From Falsiroseomonas tokyonensis (GTDB taxonomy: Bacteria > Pseudomonadota > Alphaproteobacteria > Acetobacterales > Acetobacteraceae), in the NCBI RefSeq assembly GCF_019024325.1, contig NZ_JAFNJS010000004.1, positions 310,001-374,000 of the forward strand: 64,000 nt of DNA, in the 5' to 3' direction. Below the pieces are notes generated by a model, which had not been told where the DNA came from, made no database searches, and worked only from the letters and a program-made list of their open reading frames with translations. How positions within the stretch are numbered: position 1 is the stretch's first letter; each line of letters opens with the position of its first letter. A program made the position numbers and the translations under genes. Positions 1 through 9,209 of this stretch are shown here, piece after piece.

Positions 1-2027
1 AGCATGCTCGGCCGGCCCTCCGGCCCGGTCTCGACCACGGCGCCGCGGGAGGCGATCCAGCGCCAGCCGCCTTCCGGCGCGGGCACGCGGAATTCCGCCT
101 CGAAGCGCGGGCTGCGGCCTTCGCAGACGGCGCGCAGCCGGCCTTCCACCATCTCACGCTCAGCCGGATGGATCGGCTCCACCCAGGCGGAGAGCGGAAA
201 GCCATCCACGGCCAGCTGCGGGAAATCGTCCTGCAGCAGGCCGCGCCGCCAGCCTAGGTCGCGGGCGATGTCATATTCCCAGCTGCCGAATTCCGCCGCC
301 TCCAGCGCCAGGCGCAGCCGCACATCGCTGCCGCGCAGCGCCGCCTCCGCCGCCTTGCGGTCGGTGATGTCGAAATGCGCGCCATAGGTCACGCGGCGCC
401 CATCCAGATCCACCCCGTGCACGCGCACCAGCACGTCGCGGATTTGCCCGTTGCGCAGGCGGTGCCTGGCCTCGAATTCCTGGGTCCGCGGACCCACCGC
501 GCTGCGTCGGCCACGTTCGCGAATAGCCGGCGTATTGCCCAGGATGTCGATGTCGCCGATGTTCATTCGCAGGAATTCCGCCCGCGTATAGCCGTAATCG
601 GCGCAGGCGCGGTCGTTCACCTCCAGGATGTCGAGCGTTGCCTGGTCGATGACGATGACGGCGAAGGGCGCCGCGTGGAACAGCGCGCGCTGCCGCGCCT
701 CGCTCTGCCGCGCCTTGGCTTCCGCCCGGCGCAGGCTGGTGACATCGAGGTTCACGCCCAGCATGCGCCGCGGCCGGCCAGCCTCGTCGGTCTCCACCAC
801 GCCGCGGCCCAGCATCCAGCGCACGCTGCCATCGGGAAGCTTCAACCGGTACTCGATCTGCAGCGGCCCCGGGCGGGCGAGAAAGCCCACCGTCTCCGCC
901 TTGGCGCGGGCCCGGTCGGCGGGGTGCACGCGATCCAGCCAGGCATCGAAGCAGGCCTCCGGCGGCGTTGCCGGGTCGATCGCCATCAGGCGGAACATCT
1001 CGGGCGACCAGCTGGTGGCGCGGCGCTGCACGTCCCAGTCGAAGATGCCGATCTCCGCAGCCTCCTGCGCCATGCGCAGGCGTTGCTCGCTGGCGCTGAG
1101 CCCGGCCTCCGTGCGGCGCAGGACCGTCACATCCGTCAGGCTTTCGGCAATGGCCACCGGGCGCCCGGCCGCATCGCGCCGCAGCCCCATCTGCACCGAG
1201 ACCACCACCTCGCTGCCATCCCGCCGCCGCTGGCGCAGATCTCCCTTCCAGGCGCCGTCGCGCAGCAGGAGCGAATCGATCTCCGCCTGCGGCAGCGGGA
1301 ATTCCGTTTGCAGCAGCCGATGCGCCGGCTGGCCCACCGCTTCCTCCGCCGCCCAGCCGTAGAGGCGCTGGCAGCCCGCCGCCCAGAAGCGGATGGTGCC
1401 GTCCAGCTCCCGCACCAGCAGGGTGGAAAGGTCGAGCGTCGCGACCAGGTCGCGCAGCTGGGCCTCGCTTTCGCGCAGCGCCTGTTCGGTCCGGCGCAGC
1501 TCCGTCACATCCAGGTTCGTGCCGACCAGGCCGAAGAAGGTGCCATCGGGCGCGAAGCGCGGCTCGGCCTCCGTGCGCAGCAGGCGCCATTCGCCGGCGG
1601 CATTGCGGTAGCGTGCCTCCACGGTGAAGCCGGTGCGGGTCTGCCGGCCCTGGCGGAAGCAGGCGGCGACGCGGGCGGCATCCTCGGGGTGCAGCCGCCC
1701 GATCCAATCGAAGCCGACCATTTCCTCCGGCCCCACGCCCCAGAAGGCGCGCAGGCTAAGATTCATGTAGATGGGCCGGCCGCTGGAATCGCCCATCCAG
1801 AGCATGGCGGGCAGGCTTTCGGCCAGCAGGCCAAAGCCTGCCTCCTCCGTCTCCGCCGGCGGCGTATCGGCCGGCGCATCCGCTGACGCCTCCCGCGCCT
1901 CGAGCAGGCGCAGCGCGGCGCGCACGACCTCGCTGGAGCTGCGGTAGCCGCCCCTGGCGATCAGCCGATCGATCAGCCCATCGAGCTGTGGTGTGAGGGA
2001 GACGTTGCGGGTGCGGCGGGGAGCCAT
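1..2027 (-). CDS. Multi-PAS sensor protein with N-terminal ParD-type RHH domain (partial, C-terminus off window)
   Basis: The reading frame is open from the ATG at 2027 to the window edge, about 675 codons, so the C-terminal output domain is not visible. Residues about 4-42 (RNVSLTPQL, then GGYRSSSEVVRAALRLLE) match the ribbon-helix-helix of ParD-family antitoxins. About five PAS/PAC units follow, recognisable by HPEDAARV or HPADRARA motifs and by PAC ends such as GTNLDVTELRRTE and GVNLDVTSLRRAE. There is no signal peptide or membrane segment, so it should be cytosolic. PAS arrays of this type usually end in a histidine kinase (often the HWE type) or a GGDEF domain; which applies here cannot be seen. 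No partner toxin gene lies upstream. The start is set by the ParD-like N-terminus beginning directly at this ATG. Confidence 0.85.
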   Translation of the reverse strand, partial: MAPRRTRNVSLTPQLDGLIDRLIARGGYRSSSEVVRAALRLLEAREASADAPADTPPAETEEAGFGLLAESLPAMLWMGDSSGRPIYMNLSLRAFWGVGPEEMVGFDWIGRLHPEDAARVAACFRQGRQTRTGFTVEARYRNAAGEWRLLRTEAEPRFAPDGTFFGLVGTNLDVTELRRTEQALRESEAQLRDLVATLDLSTLLVRELDGTIRFWAAGCQRLYGWAAEEAVGQPAHRLLQTEFPLPQAEIDSLLLRDGAWKGDLRQRRRDGSEVVVSVQMGLRRDAAGRPVAIAESLTDVTVLRRTEAGLSASEQRLRMAQEAAEIGIFDWDVQRRATSWSPEMFRLMAIDPATPPEACFDAWLDRVHPADRARAKAETVGFLARPGPLQIEYRLKLPDGSVRWMLGRGVVETDEAGRPRRMLGVNLDVTSLRRAEAKARQSEARQRALFHAAPFAVIVIDQATLDILEVNDRACADYGYTRAEFLRMNIGDIDILGNTPAIRERGRRSAVGPRTQEFEARHRLRNGQIRDVLVRVHGVDLDGRRVTYGAHFDITDRKAAEAALRGSDVRLRLALEAAEFGSWEYDIARDLGWRRGLLQDDFPQLAVDGFPLSAWVEPIHPAEREMVEGRLRAVCEGRSPRFEAEFRVPAPEGGWRWIASRGAVVETGPEGRPSM

Positions 2028-2126
2028 GGCGGATTGTTCCGGAGGGGCGCCGATGTGTCAATCTGTGCCACAAACCTCCTGCGCCCGGCTTGCCGAAGCG
2101 GCGCGGCGCCGCGCATCCTGCCCGCC

Positions 2127-3194
2127 ATGCCCGCCATTCCCCCGCCCACGCTCAATGCCTCCCGCCAGGTCGCCATCCGCGAGGCCTGGCTCGACCAGTG
2201 GCGGGAGGCTGCGCTGGATCCCGCGCTGCCGATCGTCGATCCGCACCACCACCTCTGGGACCGCGACGACGAGCGCTACCTGCTGGAGGAGCTGCTGCAG
2301 GACGCCGCCAGCGGCCACGACATCCGCGCCACGATCTTCGTGCAATGCGCTTCGATGTACCGCGCCGAGGGGCCGGAGGCGCTGCGCCCGCTGGGCGAGA
2401 CGGAATTCGTCAATGGTATCGCCGCCGCCAGCGCCAGCGGCCGCTACGGCCGAATGCGCGCCTGCGCCGGCATCATTGGCTATGTCGACCTGACGCTGGG
2501 CGATCACGTGGCGCCGCTGCTGCAGGCGCATCGCGCCGCCGCCGGCCCGCGCTTCCGCGGCATCCGCAACCGTACTGCTTGGCACGCCTCGCCGGAGGTG
2601 CGATCGAATCTGGTCTCGCCGCCGCCGGGCCCGCTGGCCGATCCGCGCTTCATCGAGGGCGCGCGGGAAGTGGCGCGGCAGGGGCTGGTGCTGGATGTCT
2701 GGGCCTATCACACGCAGCTGCCGCTTGTGGCTTCGCTGGCCCGGGCGGTGCCGGAGCTGACCGTGGTGGTGAATCATTGCGGCGGGCCGCTCGGCATCGG
2801 CCCCTATGCGGGGCGGCGGGCGGAGGCCCTGGCCGAGTGGCGCGCCGTGGTGATGCCGCTGGCGACGCTGCCCAATGTGGTGATGAAGCTGGGCGGCCTG
2901 GCCATGGAGGTGGGCGGCCACGACTTCCATCTGAAGGACCGCCCGCCGGCTTCGGCAACGCTGGCCGAGGCCTGGCGCCCGGTGGTGGAGCCGCTGATCG
3001 AGGCCTTCGGCGCGCCGCGCTGCATGTTCGAGAGCAACTTCCCGGTCGACAAGGGCATGTGCAGCTACGGCGTGCTGTGGAATGCCTTCAAGCGCCTGGC
3101 GCAGGGGGCGAGCGATGCGGAGCGGGCCGCGCTCTTCGCCGGCACCGCCACGCGCATCTACGGGCTGGACCCCGCCTTCGCTCAGATGGCGTAG
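2127..3194 (+). CDS. Amidohydrolase family protein (COG3618-type TIM-barrel hydrolase)
   Basis: A 355-residue predicted metal-dependent hydrolase. The metal-binding DPHHHLWD motif lies at residues 38-45, with NHCGGP and FESNFPVDK further on, both characteristic of the amidohydrolase_2 group that includes lactone hydrolases and 2-pyrone-4,6-dicarboxylate lactonase-like enzymes. The ATG at 2127 was chosen because family homology begins shortly after it; an upstream in-frame extension looks non-coding. It is divergent from the RHH-PAS sensor (99 bp between the starts), and its last 13 bases overlap the convergent aldolase gene. The substrate is unknown. Confidence 0.85.
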   Translation: MPAIPPPTLNASRQVAIREAWLDQWREAALDPALPIVDPHHHLWDRDDERYLLEELLQDAASGHDIRATIFVQCASMYRAEGPEALRPLGETEFVNGIAAASASGRYGRMRACAGIIGYVDLTLGDHVAPLLQAHRAAAGPRFRGIRNRTAWHASPEVRSNLVSPPPGPLADPRFIEGAREVARQGLVLDVWAYHTQLPLVASLARAVPELTVVVNHCGGPLGIGPYAGRRAEALAEWRAVVMPLATLPNVVMKLGGLAMEVGGHDFHLKDRPPASATLAEAWRPVVEPLIEAFGAPRCMFESNFPVDKGMCSYGVLWNAFKRLAQGASDAERAALFAGTATRIYGLDPAFAQMA

Positions 3195-3985
3195 GGGGGG
3201 TAGCCGGAGGATTTCTGCTCGGCGTCGAGCTGCCGCAGCATGGCGTGCCATTCCAGCACGCCATAGGGGCGCCGCGCGCCGGGCTGGTACAGATGCGCGG
3301 TCTTCGCCAGGATCTCCTCCCCCGGCATGGTGAGCTCCGTGCGCGCAGCCATGGCATCCACCTGCGCGCGGCAGGACATCTCCAGCTGGTACATGGTGTT
3401 GAAGGCCTGCGGCAGCGTCGCGCCGCAGGTCAGCAGGCCGTGGTTGCGGAAGATCAGCGCATCATGCGCGCCGAGGTCGCGCACGATGCGCTCGCGCTCC
3501 GACAGGTCGATCGCCGGGCCTTCATAGTCGTGATAGCCGAGATGGCCGACGAAGCGGATGGAAGTCTGACTCAGCGGCAACAACCCGCACTTCATCGCCG
3601 CCACCGCCATGCCGGCCCGCGTATGCGTATGGATCACCGCCGCGACATCCGGCCGCGCCTTGTGGATGGCGCCGTGGATGACATAGCCGGACTTGTTGAT
3701 GCCGTAGTCGGTATCCGGCTTCCAAAGGATATTGCCCTCGACGTCGATCTTCACCAGCGAGGTCGCCGTAATCTCCTTGTACAGCAGCCCGTAGAGGTTG
3801 ATCAGCAGGTGGTCCGTGCCGGGGATGCGCAGCGTGATGTGGTTGTAGATCAGGTCCGTCATGCCGTGGACATCCATCAGCCGGTAGCAGGCGGCCAGGT
3901 CGCAGCGCGCGCGCCATTCGGTGGGGCTGACCTCGTCGCGGATCGAGGGCCAGTTGGTGTCGTAGCGGGGGGCGGCGGCATCCAT
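3182..3985 (-). CDS. Class II aldolase/adducin family protein
   Basis: 267 residues, typical of short class II aldolase/adducin proteins. Zinc ligands are visible as HTHT (residues 119-122) and the conserved RNHG (H182). Members cleave or epimerise phosphorylated or free hydroxyacids and sugars, or decarboxylate; the exact reaction cannot be told here. It is the last gene of the long minus-strand operon that starts with the ABC importer at 14756, about 84 bp after the flavin monooxygenase. Its 3' end overlaps the amidohydrolase gene by 13 bp tail to tail. Confidence 0.88.
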   Translation of the reverse strand: MDAAAPRYDTNWPSIRDEVSPTEWRARCDLAACYRLMDVHGMTDLIYNHITLRIPGTDHLLINLYGLLYKEITATSLVKIDVEGNILWKPDTDYGINKSGYVIHGAIHKARPDVAAVIHTHTRAGMAVAAMKCGLLPLSQTSIRFVGHLGYHDYEGPAIDLSERERIVRDLGAHDALIFRNHGLLTCGATLPQAFNTMYQLEMSCRAQVDAMAARTELTMPGEEILAKTAHLYQPGARRPYGVLEWHAMLRQLDAEQKSSGYPPYAI

Positions 3986-4069
3986 GCGGGCGTTTCCTTC
4001 TCCGGCCGATTTCCGGCCTGGCGTTCTTGCGGGTGCCAGTTTCGGGCAGGCGGCGGGAGAAGGGAAGAG

Positions 4070-5401
4070 CTACACCTCGTAGCGGTTTGGAGGCACGGGG
4101 ATGTTCAGATGCTCGCGCAGCGTGGTGCCGGCATAGTCCGTGCGGAACAATCCGCGCCGCTGCAGTTCCGGCACCACCAGCTCGACAAAATCCTCCAGCG
4201 GCCGCGGGTAGTGCGGCGAGAGCAGGGTGAAGCCGTCGCAGGCGCCGGATTCCACCCATTGCTGCATCGTGTCCACGATGCGCGCGGGCGTGCCGACCAG
4301 CAGATGGTGGCCGAGCGAGGTGCCGAGGTAGCGTGCCGTCTGGATGATGGAGAGATTTTCCCGCGCTGCCTTGTCCATCAGGTGCCGCTGCCGCGCCTGG
4401 GCGGCGTTGGAGAGCGGCAGCGGTGGCAGGGGCGCATCGGGCGGCAGCGCGAAGATGTCGAGGTCACCGCAGAGCCGCGCCAGCAGCCGCATGGAATTCT
4501 CATCCGAGAGCAGCCCCTGCAGGTCGCGATATTTTGCCTCTGCCTCCTCCTCCGTCCTGCCGATGATGGTCATCAGCCCGGGCATGATCTTCACATGATC
4601 CGGCTCGCGGCCGTACTTTTGGGCACGCGCCTTGAGATCGCGGTAGAAGGCCTGCGCCTCCGCCAGGTCGCTCTGCGCCGTGAAGACGAGATCCGCCGTG
4701 CGCGCCGCCAGTTCCATGCCGGGGCCGGAGGAGCCGGCCTGCGTCACCACCGGCCGCCCCTGCGGGCAGCGCGCCACGTTCAGCGGGCCGCGGACCTTGA
4801 AGTGCTTGCCGACATGATCCTGGAAATGGATTTTTGACGGATCGATGTAGATGCCGCTCGCCTTGTCCCGGATCAGCGCGCCCTCGCCGAAACTGTCCCA
4901 TAGTGCGGCGACCACATCGTAGAATTCTTCGGCGCGTTCGTAGCGTTCGGAATGCAGCATGTGGTGGTCGGCGCCAAAGTTGCCGGCCTCGTCCTCGATC
5001 TGCGAGGTCACCAGGTTCCAGCCCGCGCGGCCCTTGCTGATATGGTCGATGGAGGCGAAGCGGCGGGCGATGTTGTAGGGCTCGTTGTAGGTGGTGGTCG
5101 CCGTCGCGACCAGGCCGATGCGCTGCGTCACCACGGCCAGCGCCGCCAGCAGCGTGGTGGGTTCCAGATAGGCGGTGCGGCCCTGGCTCGGCCGATAGCG
5201 GCTGACGCCATCCAGCGCGCCGCTGCCATTCACCGCGACCGTGTCCTGGAAGAAGATCGTATCGAATTTCCCGCGTTCGGCGAGCTGCGCGATGCGGACG
5301 TATTCGGCGAATTCCATGTCGCATTCGGTGACGGCATCGGGGTGCCGCCAGCCAGCGGAATGGCTGCCGGGAGTGAAGAGGAAGGCGGCGAGATGCATCA
5401 T
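4070..5401 (-). CDS. LLM-class flavin-dependent monooxygenase (NtaA/SnaA/DszA type)
   Basis: 443 residues, the usual size of the NtaA/SnaA/DszA subgroup of bacterial-luciferase-like monooxygenases. Typical motifs are the N-terminal HLAAFLFTPGSH, FDTIFFQDT, EPTTLLAALA, the GWNLVTS segment, and QAGSSGPG in the C-terminal half. The group uses FMNH2 from a separate reductase to oxidise chelators, sulfur compounds or amines. It lies 16 bp downstream of hyuA in the same operon, so it may act on the same nitrogen compound after or before ring opening. No flavin reductase gene is present in the window. Confidence 0.9.
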   Translation of the reverse strand: MMHLAAFLFTPGSHSAGWRHPDAVTECDMEFAEYVRIAQLAERGKFDTIFFQDTVAVNGSGALDGVSRYRPSQGRTAYLEPTTLLAALAVVTQRIGLVATATTTYNEPYNIARRFASIDHISKGRAGWNLVTSQIEDEAGNFGADHHMLHSERYERAEEFYDVVAALWDSFGEGALIRDKASGIYIDPSKIHFQDHVGKHFKVRGPLNVARCPQGRPVVTQAGSSGPGMELAARTADLVFTAQSDLAEAQAFYRDLKARAQKYGREPDHVKIMPGLMTIIGRTEEEAEAKYRDLQGLLSDENSMRLLARLCGDLDIFALPPDAPLPPLPLSNAAQARQRHLMDKAARENLSIIQTARYLGTSLGHHLLVGTPARIVDTMQQWVESGACDGFTLLSPHYPRPLEDFVELVVPELQRRGLFRTDYAGTTLREHLNIPVPPNRYEV

Positions 5402-5417
5402 CGGCGGGGCCTCGATC

Positions 5418-7454
5418 TCAGGTCAGGCGGCGCAGCAGCAGGGCGCCGAATTCCAGCACCTCTGCCACCCAGCCGGGTGGCAGCAGGGTGGTGGCATCGA
5501 GCTGGGTGATAATGGCGGGGCCCTGCAGCCGATCTCCCTGCCCCAGCGCGGCACGATCGTAGATACCGGCCTGCGCGGTGCCGGATTCGAAATGCACCGC
5601 CTGCGTCGCAGTGGGCTGCGCGCCCGCACCCTGGGGCAAGGCCTTCGCCACCGGCGCGGGCAGCGCGCCCACCGCCTCCAGCCGCAGCGTGACGATCTCC
5701 GCGCGGCCCTGCGGCAGGTCGAAGCCATAGAGCGCGCGATGCGCCGCCGCGAAATCCGCCGCCGCGTTGGCGCCGCGCCAGGGCACCGGCAATTCGCCGC
5801 CCTGGCCGGCATAGCGCATCAGCACGATCCTCTCCGTGCTGCGCGCGGGCGGCGCCACGCCCTCCTCCGCGAACCAGGCCGCGGCCTCCGCTTCGAGTTG
5901 GGAAAAACCCGCCTCGATGGCGGCGAGATCCGCCTGGCCCGGCAGCACGGACCGGCTGAATTCCGCGCGCAGATCGGCGGAGAGCAGGCCCTGCGCGCAG
6001 AGCACGCCGGGCGAAGGCGGCACCAGCACCTGGCCGATGCCGAGCATCGCCGCCAGTGCGCAACCATGCAGCGGCCCCGCGCCGCCGAAGGGCACCAGTG
6101 CGAAATCGCGCGGGTCATGCCCGCGTTCCACGGAGACGACGCGCAGCGCGCCGACCATGTTGGAATCGACGACTGCCAAAATTCCGCGCGCCGCCTCATG
6201 CAGCGAAAGGTTCAGCGGTGCCGCGACCTCGCGCATCACCACCGCCTCCGAGGCCGCGACATCCAGCTGCATGCGGCCGCCGAGCAGCGAGCTGGGCAGA
6301 TGGCCGAGCACCACATGCGCATCCGTCACCGTGGCGCGCTGCCCGCCGCGGCCGTAGCAGGCCGGCCCGGGATTGGCGCCGGCACTCTCCGGCCCCACCG
6401 CCAGGGCGCCTTCCGCGGTGACGCGCGCGATGGAGCCGCCGCCGGCGCCGATCGTCACCATGTCCAGCATCGGCAGCGGCAGCGGCCAGTCCCCGACCGC
6501 GCCGCGCTGCGTCAGGTTGATGGCGCCGCCCTGCATCAGGCAGATATCCGCGCTGGTCCCGCCAATATCCACCGTGAGGATCCTGGGCACACCCGCCGCG
6601 GCCGCCACGGCGCGCGCGCCCACCACGCCGGCGGCGGGACCTGAAAGCGCGGTGACGGCGGGCGCGCGTCGGATGGAGGCCGCGCCGGCGACGCCGCCAT
6701 TCGATTTCATCAGCAGCAGCGGCGCGTCGATGGAATCCTCGGCCAGCCTTTCCTCCAGCCGCCGCACATAGGTGGAGACGGCGGGCATGACCTGCGCGTT
6801 CAGGATCGCGGCCAGCGAACGTTCGTATTCGCGCACCACCGGCAGCACGTCGACCGAGGCGGTAACCGCCACGCCGGGCAGTGCTGCGCGCAACAACTCG
6901 GCCACGCGACGTTCATGCGCCGGCGCGGTGAAGGCATGCAGCAGGCAGACCGCGACAGCTGCCACACCCGCCTCCCGGCAGGCCTCCGCGGCGCGCTGCA
7001 CGCTGTCCTCGTCCAATGGCGTCAGCACCGCGCCATCGGCGGCGATGCGCTCCGTCACTTCGAAGACGCGGGAGGGTGGAACGGGGCGGCGCGGCTTCAC
7101 CCAGGCGTGCAGGTTCGCGCGGCGCGGAATGTCCTGCCGGCCGATCTCCAGCACATGCCGGAAGCCTTCGGTGGTGACGAGGGCGGTGGGGGCGCCCTTG
7201 TTCTCCAGGATCAGGTTGGTGGCGATGGTGGTGCCATGAAGAACACGGCCGATGCGGGCTGCCGATTCTCCCGCCGTCTCCAGCACCAGGCGCACGCCGG
7301 TGAGAAAGGCCTCCGAGGGATCATGCGGCGTGGAGGGAGTCTTGGCCGTCCAGGCGCGGCCCGTCGCCGAATCCTGCAGCGTGATATCGGTGAAGGTGCC
7401 GCCGATATCCACCGCGACGGAAAGCGGCCGCGGCTCAGTCGAGGGCATCAGCAT
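5418..7454 (-). CDS. hyuA: Hydantoinase/oxoprolinase subunit A (copy 1)
   Basis: 678 residues. It begins with the ASKHA-type phosphate loop VDIGGTFTDI (residues 15-24) and carries the internal VDIGGTSADI and GAGGGSIA motifs of the ATP-dependent hydantoinase A/5-oxoprolinase/acetone carboxylase beta family. With HyuB it hydrolyses cyclic amides at the cost of ATP. The start overlaps the end of hyuB by 20 bp, indicating translational coupling. ATG codons at 7454 and 7448 are both possible. A paralogous subunit A lies at 19841-21898. Confidence 0.92.
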   Translation of the reverse strand: MLMPSTEPRPLSVAVDIGGTFTDITLQDSATGRAWTAKTPSTPHDPSEAFLTGVRLVLETAGESAARIGRVLHGTTIATNLILENKGAPTALVTTEGFRHVLEIGRQDIPRRANLHAWVKPRRPVPPSRVFEVTERIAADGAVLTPLDEDSVQRAAEACREAGVAAVAVCLLHAFTAPAHERRVAELLRAALPGVAVTASVDVLPVVREYERSLAAILNAQVMPAVSTYVRRLEERLAEDSIDAPLLLMKSNGGVAGAASIRRAPAVTALSGPAAGVVGARAVAAAAGVPRILTVDIGGTSADICLMQGGAINLTQRGAVGDWPLPLPMLDMVTIGAGGGSIARVTAEGALAVGPESAGANPGPACYGRGGQRATVTDAHVVLGHLPSSLLGGRMQLDVAASEAVVMREVAAPLNLSLHEAARGILAVVDSNMVGALRVVSVERGHDPRDFALVPFGGAGPLHGCALAAMLGIGQVLVPPSPGVLCAQGLLSADLRAEFSRSVLPGQADLAAIEAGFSQLEAEAAAWFAEEGVAPPARSTERIVLMRYAGQGGELPVPWRGANAAADFAAAHRALYGFDLPQGRAEIVTLRLEAVGALPAPVAKALPQGAGAQPTATQAVHFESGTAQAGIYDRAALGQGDRLQGPAIITQLDATTLLPPGWVAEVLEFGALLLRRLT

Positions 7455-9198
7455 AGCTCCCGCGATGAAAGGCTTTCGTCATCGGACGCGCGCTGCGCAG
7501 CGCGTCCATGGCGACAACATCGATGCGCCGGCCCTCGATCACCACGCCATAGTCGCGCCGTGCTGCCTCGGCACTGACCAGCCCGCCCAGCACATCCTCC
7601 AGCACCGCCTCCGCCGGACGATCATAGGGATGGCCGCGCCCGCCGCCGCCGCCGGTCTCGATCCGAAGAATGTCGCCACGCACGACGCGATTGCCATCCG
7701 ACAGCGGCCGCAGCAGCCGTTCCTGCGGCGTGCCCGGATTGACCAGCACGCGGCCGGGCCCACCGGACATGCCACCCGCCGCGCCCCAGGGCGGATTCTC
7801 GACGCCATCGAGCCGCACGGCGAGCACGGCTTCCTCGGCCATGATCTCGTATTCACGCACGATGCCGCAGCCACCACGCCAGCGGCCCGGCCCGGCGCTG
7901 TCGCAATTCAGACCGTAATGGCGCAGGCGCACGGGGTATTCGAGCTCCAGGAACTCGACCGGATAGTTCTCCTGCGCCACGAAATAGACGCCGTCGATGC
8001 CATCCGCGAAGCTTCGGGCGCCATAGCCGACGCCGAGACCGTCGCTCATCAGGAAGGACTTTCCGCCGATCGTCCCGCGCAGGAGCATGATGACATAGGC
8101 GGCGTGCGCGGCGGGCGCCTCGCCGCCGGCGACGGAGACCAGGCCGTTCAGCGCGGCCAGCATGCGCATCATGGTCAGGCCGCGCATGCCGAGCGCCGCG
8201 GGGAAGCGCGGCTGCAGCAGCGAACCCTCGCGCAGCCGCACTTCGTCCAGCGATTGCGGCCCGCCCGCATTCACCACCTGAGTCGCATCGCCGCCGAGGA
8301 AATAGAGGCCCAACGCCATGCCGGGCACGTCCGGATTCATCAAAAAGTTCACCGGCCCGGGCGACTGGTCGTCCGTCTCCGTCGCATCCAGGATGAAGCG
8401 GTCCTCCGCCGTGCGGGTCAGGGCGAAGCGCAGGCGCAGCGTGCCGCTGCCATGGCCGTCGCCGTCGATGCGGTCGGTGAAGCGATGCGTCCCCACCGGA
8501 AAGGTGCCGCGCAGCCGCCCCCGCACCGTCTCCCGCGTCCGGTCCAGCAATTGCCGCAGTGCATCCGCCAGCACCGGTGCGCCAAAGCGCCCGGCCACTT
8601 CCCGCATCCGCGCCACGCCGAGTTCCACGCTCGCCATCAGCGCCCGCGTGTCTCCTTGCGCCTGCTCGGGGTAGCGGGAGTTGCGGTAGAAGATGGCCAG
8701 CGCCGCCTGGTTGATCTCGCCGCCGCGGATCAGCCGCGTCGGCGGGATGATGACGCCCTCATGAAAGATTTCGGTGGCGTCGGGACTGATGGAGCCGGGC
8801 CGCAGCCCGCCGATATCCGCAAAATGCGCCCAGCCCATGACGAAGGCGACGCGCACGCCATCGAGGAAGACCGGCGCCAGGAAAACCTGGTCGTTGGAAT
8901 GGCTGACCGCGCCCCGCGAGCCGTAGCAGTCATTGTACCAGTAGAGGTCGCCCTCGCGAATCGTCTCGATCGGAAAGTCACGGAAGACGGGCCCGCAGAT
9001 GTCGCCGAAGACCGGCACGTTGGACCCCACGGCCATGACCCCATCGGCGTCGAAGAGGGCCGTGTAAAAATCCTTCTTCTCGCGGATGAAGGCGGACATG
9101 GCGGTGCGCTCGATCAGCGCCTCCATCTCCGCCTGCGCGGCGCGGATCGCGCCGCGCACGATTTCGAGCGTTACGGCATTGCAGAGGGGTAGGGGCAA
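7435..9198 (-). CDS. hyuB: Hydantoinase/oxoprolinase subunit B (copy 1)
   Basis: 587 residues of the HyuB family, with the family motifs ALIERTAMS, YNDCYGSRG, SHSNDQVF and the glycine-rich GGGGGRGHP near the end. It is the partner of HyuA immediately downstream. The start is a TTG at 9198 with a Shine-Dalgarno-like GAGGA a few bases ahead; no ATG or GTG gives the complete N-terminus. It sits 11 bp after the ABC transporter ATPase gene, so importer and enzyme are co-transcribed. It is clearly paralogous to 18045-19844. Confidence 0.92.
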   Translation of the reverse strand: MPLPLCNAVTLEIVRGAIRAAQAEMEALIERTAMSAFIREKKDFYTALFDADGVMAVGSNVPVFGDICGPVFRDFPIETIREGDLYWYNDCYGSRGAVSHSNDQVFLAPVFLDGVRVAFVMGWAHFADIGGLRPGSISPDATEIFHEGVIIPPTRLIRGGEINQAALAIFYRNSRYPEQAQGDTRALMASVELGVARMREVAGRFGAPVLADALRQLLDRTRETVRGRLRGTFPVGTHRFTDRIDGDGHGSGTLRLRFALTRTAEDRFILDATETDDQSPGPVNFLMNPDVPGMALGLYFLGGDATQVVNAGGPQSLDEVRLREGSLLQPRFPAALGMRGLTMMRMLAALNGLVSVAGGEAPAAHAAYVIMLLRGTIGGKSFLMSDGLGVGYGARSFADGIDGVYFVAQENYPVEFLELEYPVRLRHYGLNCDSAGPGRWRGGCGIVREYEIMAEEAVLAVRLDGVENPPWGAAGGMSGGPGRVLVNPGTPQERLLRPLSDGNRVVRGDILRIETGGGGGRGHPYDRPAEAVLEDVLGGLVSAEAARRDYGVVIEGRRIDVVAMDALRSARPMTKAFHRGSYADALD

Positions 9199-9209
9199 AA
9201 TCGGAGTCC

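Noticed and set aside
375-1886. A 503-codon plus-strand frame opposite the PAS sensor
   Set aside because: Composition is arginine/histidine/alanine-rich with no motifs, while the minus strand shows repeated PAS/PAC signatures throughout.
2027-2127. ParD-ParE toxin-antitoxin system at the left edge
   Set aside because: Only the RHH domain is present, as part of a large sensor. The neighbour is an amidohydrolase, not a ParE/RelE toxin.
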